Positions 61,050 to 64,000 of a DNA stretch of 64,000 bases are shown here, piece by piece. The notes beneath the pieces were generated by a model. The model did no database searches, was not told the DNA's origin, and saw only the letters and a program-made list of their open reading frames with translations. The translations under genes and the position numbers were made by a program. Within the stretch, counting starts at the first letter, position 1, and every line of letters begins with the position of its first letter. This DNA is from Garcia nutans (lineage: Eukaryota; Streptophyta; Magnoliopsida; Malpighiales; Euphorbiaceae): positions 10,188,501-10,252,500 of the forward strand of contig CANTUV010000007.1 in NCBI GenBank assembly GCA_947685225.1, written 5' to 3'.

Positions 61050-61603
61050 TTATTTTTATATTTTTATTTATTGGGTACCAAGTATAAAACTGTGAAGTGT
61101 TGTTATCTGTCATTTCACTTCAAATACTCGTCCGAGACACTTCTAACACATGTTGAATATAAATATATATGTATATATATATGTCTTTTTTTTATTGTTT
61201 TTATTTATTGGATACCAATTATAAAACAGTAAAATTATATTTTAAGGTATTTTAGGTTATATTTTAAAATAAAAATTTATTTATATGATATTAATAAATT
61301 ACTAGTTAGATAATTATAATCAATCTTAATTATAAATTTTTTTATATAAAAAAATTATTATTTTTTTTGTATAATTATATTTATATATAAATGAACTAAT
61401 TTATGTTTTTTTAATATATATTTATCTATTATCTATTGTATTTTTATAACTTAAAATATATATGTATGTGCATATAATTATATTAATATATAAATAAACT
61501 AATATATATTTCTCTCTCATTATATTTTTATAACTTAAAATATATATATATATATATATGTATGTATGTGTGTAAGTATATGCATATGTATATATATAAA
61601 CAT
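60500..61603. other. AT-rich DNA with TA microsatellites and a tandem repeat
   Basis: Promoter side of the SWIM gene at the left, then A/T filler. 60967-61091 and 61092-about 61228 are tandem copies with GTGAAGTGTTGTTAT, CTAACACAT, TTGAATAT, (TA)n and TTTATTTATTGGGTACCA. (AT)n tracts at 61020-61046 and 61541-61559. No gene. Confidence 0.6.
60967..61228. repeat. Two-copy tandem repeat of about 125-137 bp with internal (TA)n
   Basis: The two units share start GTGAAGTGTTGTTAT, middle ACTAACACAT.TTGAATAT and end TTTATTTATTGG.TACCA..TATAAAAC. They differ by substitutions and TA-tract length. Confidence 0.75.
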
Positions 61604-63963
61604 TATAGACCCATCTGCTTAACCACATTTGTCAGTAAAGTTTGTACTCGGATACTTGCCAACCGTTTGACACCTATTATGGATTTGTTGATTTCCAAGG
61701 ATCAGGTGGGGTTCCTGAAAGGAAGATCTATTCATGCCCAGATTATGCTGGCAAATGAGATGATTCATGACATAGATAAGAAAACGAGAGGACATAATTT
61801 GGCAATTAAACTGGATATGGCTAAGGCTTTTGATAGAGTATCGTGGAATTTTTTGAAGGCGGTTTTGCAGAAGTTTGGTTTCTCTTCTAAATTTACCTCT
61901 CTCATCATGTCTCATTTCTCTTCAACTCGTCTCTCGATTTTGGTGAATGGTGTGAGCTATGGCTTTTTCCAGCCGAGTAGAGGGGTTAAACAGGGAGATC
62001 CGTTATCTCCTTTGCTTTTTATTCTAGCTTCGGAAGCCTTCTCTAGAGGTTTAAATGCTTTGATGTCTTCTGGGGTTATTACACCTTATAAGCTTCATCG
62101 TCATTGCCCGATTGTATCGCACTTGGCTTTTGCGGATGACTTATTGATCTTCATTACTGGCGATGTTCGATCTATAAAAGGATTTAAAGAGTTTCTATCT
62201 GATTACCAGTCTTCTTCCGGCCAACTTATTAATTTTGATAAAAGCGCTTTTTATTGTTCTAATAAAGTGAATATGGTTAAGGTCACTCAATTTGAAAAGC
62301 TTTTATCTATTCGCAAGAGCGTTCTCCCCTTTACCTATTTGGGTGCCCTAGTTTATCAAGGTATAAATAGATCATCTTATTGCAAGGACCTCATTAAGAA
62401 ATTTGATTTGAAGCTCTAGGGTTGGCTGAAAAGGTTTTTATCTCCTGGAGGTAAGCTTATCCTTATTAAGCATGTGTTAAGTTCAATACCAATCCATATC
62501 ATGGGGGCAATGTTGCTTCCTAAAACTGTAATCCGTGCTATTGAACGTAAATTTGCTTCCTTCTTTTGGGGTTCAAGTCGTCATCATTGGGTAAGCTTTT
62601 CTAAAATGTTGTTTCCCACGGAAGAGGGGGGTCTTGGAATTAGATCTATTTTTGCCATTCAAGATGCTTACTCCATCAAGCTTCTTTGGATGTTTTTCCG
62701 TGGAGATTCTCTTTGGGCACATTATATGCGTAATAAATATTTCCGAAAGGGGAATATGACCTTTTTGCAAACTGACTCTTGCACCTGGAAGCGTCTTTGT
62801 CATGCCTATAACTCTTTCTCCGATCATTTGATTATCGATGGGAACTATGTGTCTTGGTCGAATAGTAGTGGTGATGTGTTCAAACTTTCTATAGCCTATG
62901 ACTTGGTTTGTCCTCGTCACAGATCCTCTATGGTTGGTAAATCGTTGTGGGATAATGCTGTACCGAAAAAATACTCGGTCTTTACTTGGAAACTCATTAA
63001 CAGAGCCTTGCCGCTTCCTTTACAGTTACAGCAGATTGGAGTTCACCTGGCCCCTTGCTGTCCGTTCTGTGTTTCTGGTCCACCCTCGGTTGATCATATC
63101 TTCAGGCAGTGTGATTCCATTAGCAGAATATGGAAATTCTACAAGGCCCATCTTCTTCCGTTTGATCGTGGCAAACAAATAACTCTCCGCCATGAGCTTA
63201 TGTCTTGGTGGATACACTCAAAAACTTCAACTACGAAAGGTAAACTTTGCTTGCTAGTTCCACAGGTCATCATTTATTCCATTTGGTCGGAATACTGCCG
63301 ATGTGTATGGGTGGAAAAACCTTTTTCTGCTCCAATATTGATCTATTAGTTTCGAAAGTGCTGTTGCATTGGGGTGTTGCTTTTTCCAATGCTAAATTTG
63401 CCTCTCCTTTAGCCTCTTTTGCTGATTTTTTGCCACCTAGCTTTGGGACCACAAAGCCAAATCCAAAATTAATTTACTGGAAGTGTCCACCAGCTGGTTT
63501 TCTAAAATTGAACATTGACGCCTCCTTTACTATGGTTGGTTCTTCGGGGGGAGCTATTCTTAGAAATGATTTGGGACACTTTGTATCGGCTATTTGCTTT
63601 ACTTTAAAGGCAACAAATTCAGCTGAAGCAGAGCTCTTAGCTGTTAATGAAGGTTTGAGATGGAGTGTTTCTTTGGGCTATGATCGCATCCAAGTTGAAG
63701 TTGATGATTCTTCGGTGGTTTCTATTTTAACGCAGCAACATTCCTTCTGGCCTATCCAGTTTCGTTGGCTAGCTTCCCTCTCAGGTACTTTCTATTTTCA
63801 TCATACTTTTCGTGAAGGCAACAAGGCGGCTCATTATTTGGCGCAATATAGCAGACTAAATAATGCTTCTCGAAGATTCCAGTCTTTTGAATCCCTTCCT
63901 AACCTTATAAAAGGTGTGATTATCACAGAATGCATGGGACTCCCAAATTTTCGTTTTCAATAA
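61604..63963 (+). mobile_element. 5'-truncated L1-type LINE (reverse transcriptase, zf-RVT, RNase H)
   Basis: The + strand encodes the last two-thirds of a plant non-LTR ORF2. Reverse transcriptase runs from YRPICLTTF (61604) with GFLKGRSIHAQI, KLDMAKAFDRVSW, GVKQGDPLSPLLF and FADD (about 62128). It continues through a single in-frame TAG at 62417-62419 into the thumb region (LLPKTVIRAIERKFASFFWG), then a zf-RVT finger (about 62950-63130, CPFC...DHIFRQC). Near 63300 the frame shifts into an RNase H domain (63490-63860, LNIDASF, AEAELLAV, VEVDDSSV) ending at TAA 63961-63963. The apurinic endonuclease and ORF1 are missing, as expected from incomplete reverse transcription. The 3' tail is beyond the window. 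One stop and one frameshift make it inactive. Confidence 0.92.
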
Positions 63964-64000
63964 TTTATTTTTTTGGTCTTTTCTTTATTTTTCACTGCCT

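Noticed and set aside
1..64000. CRISPR arrays, bacterial operons, rRNA or tRNA genes
   Set aside because: None seen: repeats here are microsatellites, LTRs and tandem duplications, and no cloverleaf with A and B boxes was found by eye. A tRNAscan run would be the proper test.

Overview
The window is nuclear DNA from a eudicot plant: AT-rich, gene-poor and rich in retroelements. Plant-only gene families (an FCS-like zinc finger protein, a DYW-class PPR protein, a CHY/RING ubiquitin ligase, an LRR-extensin and a SWIM/MULE-like protein), plant splice signals and plant-type LTR elements support this. I cannot name the species; the gene sequences would fit a rosid such as Euphorbiaceae, but that is a guess.

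Host genes, left to right. (1) 19.2-21.3 kb, + strand: FLZ zinc finger gene with a 5'UTR intron and a two-exon CDS. (2) 21.8-24.4 kb, - strand: intronless PPR-DYW gene, convergent with the FLZ gene. (3) 27.0-29.9 kb, - strand: eleven coding exons of a CHYR1/RZFP34-type CHY-CTCHY-RING-zinc ribbon E3 ligase (316 aa), with a long 5'UTR intron region reaching about 32.5 kb. (4) 49.0-50.9 kb, + strand: single-exon leucine-rich-repeat extensin (629 aa). (5) 53.8-58.9 kb, - strand: five coding exons of a conserved plant SWIM-finger protein with a MULE-transposase-like core, carrying an apparent one-base deletion that breaks the frame before the SWIM finger. Its UTRs extend to about 53.3 and 60.5 kb.

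Mobile elements. A Tat-like non-autonomous LTR element lies complete at 37480-42816, with LTRs of about 410 bp, a TTAAT target duplication and no gag-pol. A second, partial copy ends at 2609 with two tandem LTRs. Both carry, on the strand opposite to their LTR promoters, a decayed gene with its own TATA box and conserved introns that resembles the 'putative gypsy type transposon' (Transposase_28) family. A decayed but structurally complete Ty1/copia element lies at 11739-17508 (TTATG target duplication). A second copia pol remnant is at 8.0-9.85 kb (- strand). A 5'-truncated L1-type LINE runs from about 61604 to 63963. A Stowaway MITE lies at 36933-37179, two related non-autonomous elements at about 10985-11412 and 46103-46491, and a tandemly duplicated LTR-like repeat sits inside an intron of the SWIM gene.

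The rest is AT-rich intergenic DNA with microsatellites and decayed repeats. The genes do not form a pathway or cluster. The most unusual points are the spliced antisense gene shared by the two Tat-like elements, the frameshift in the SWIM gene, a five-codon uORF ending in TAATG on the LRX start codon, and an orphan exon-like segment near 46.8 kb.
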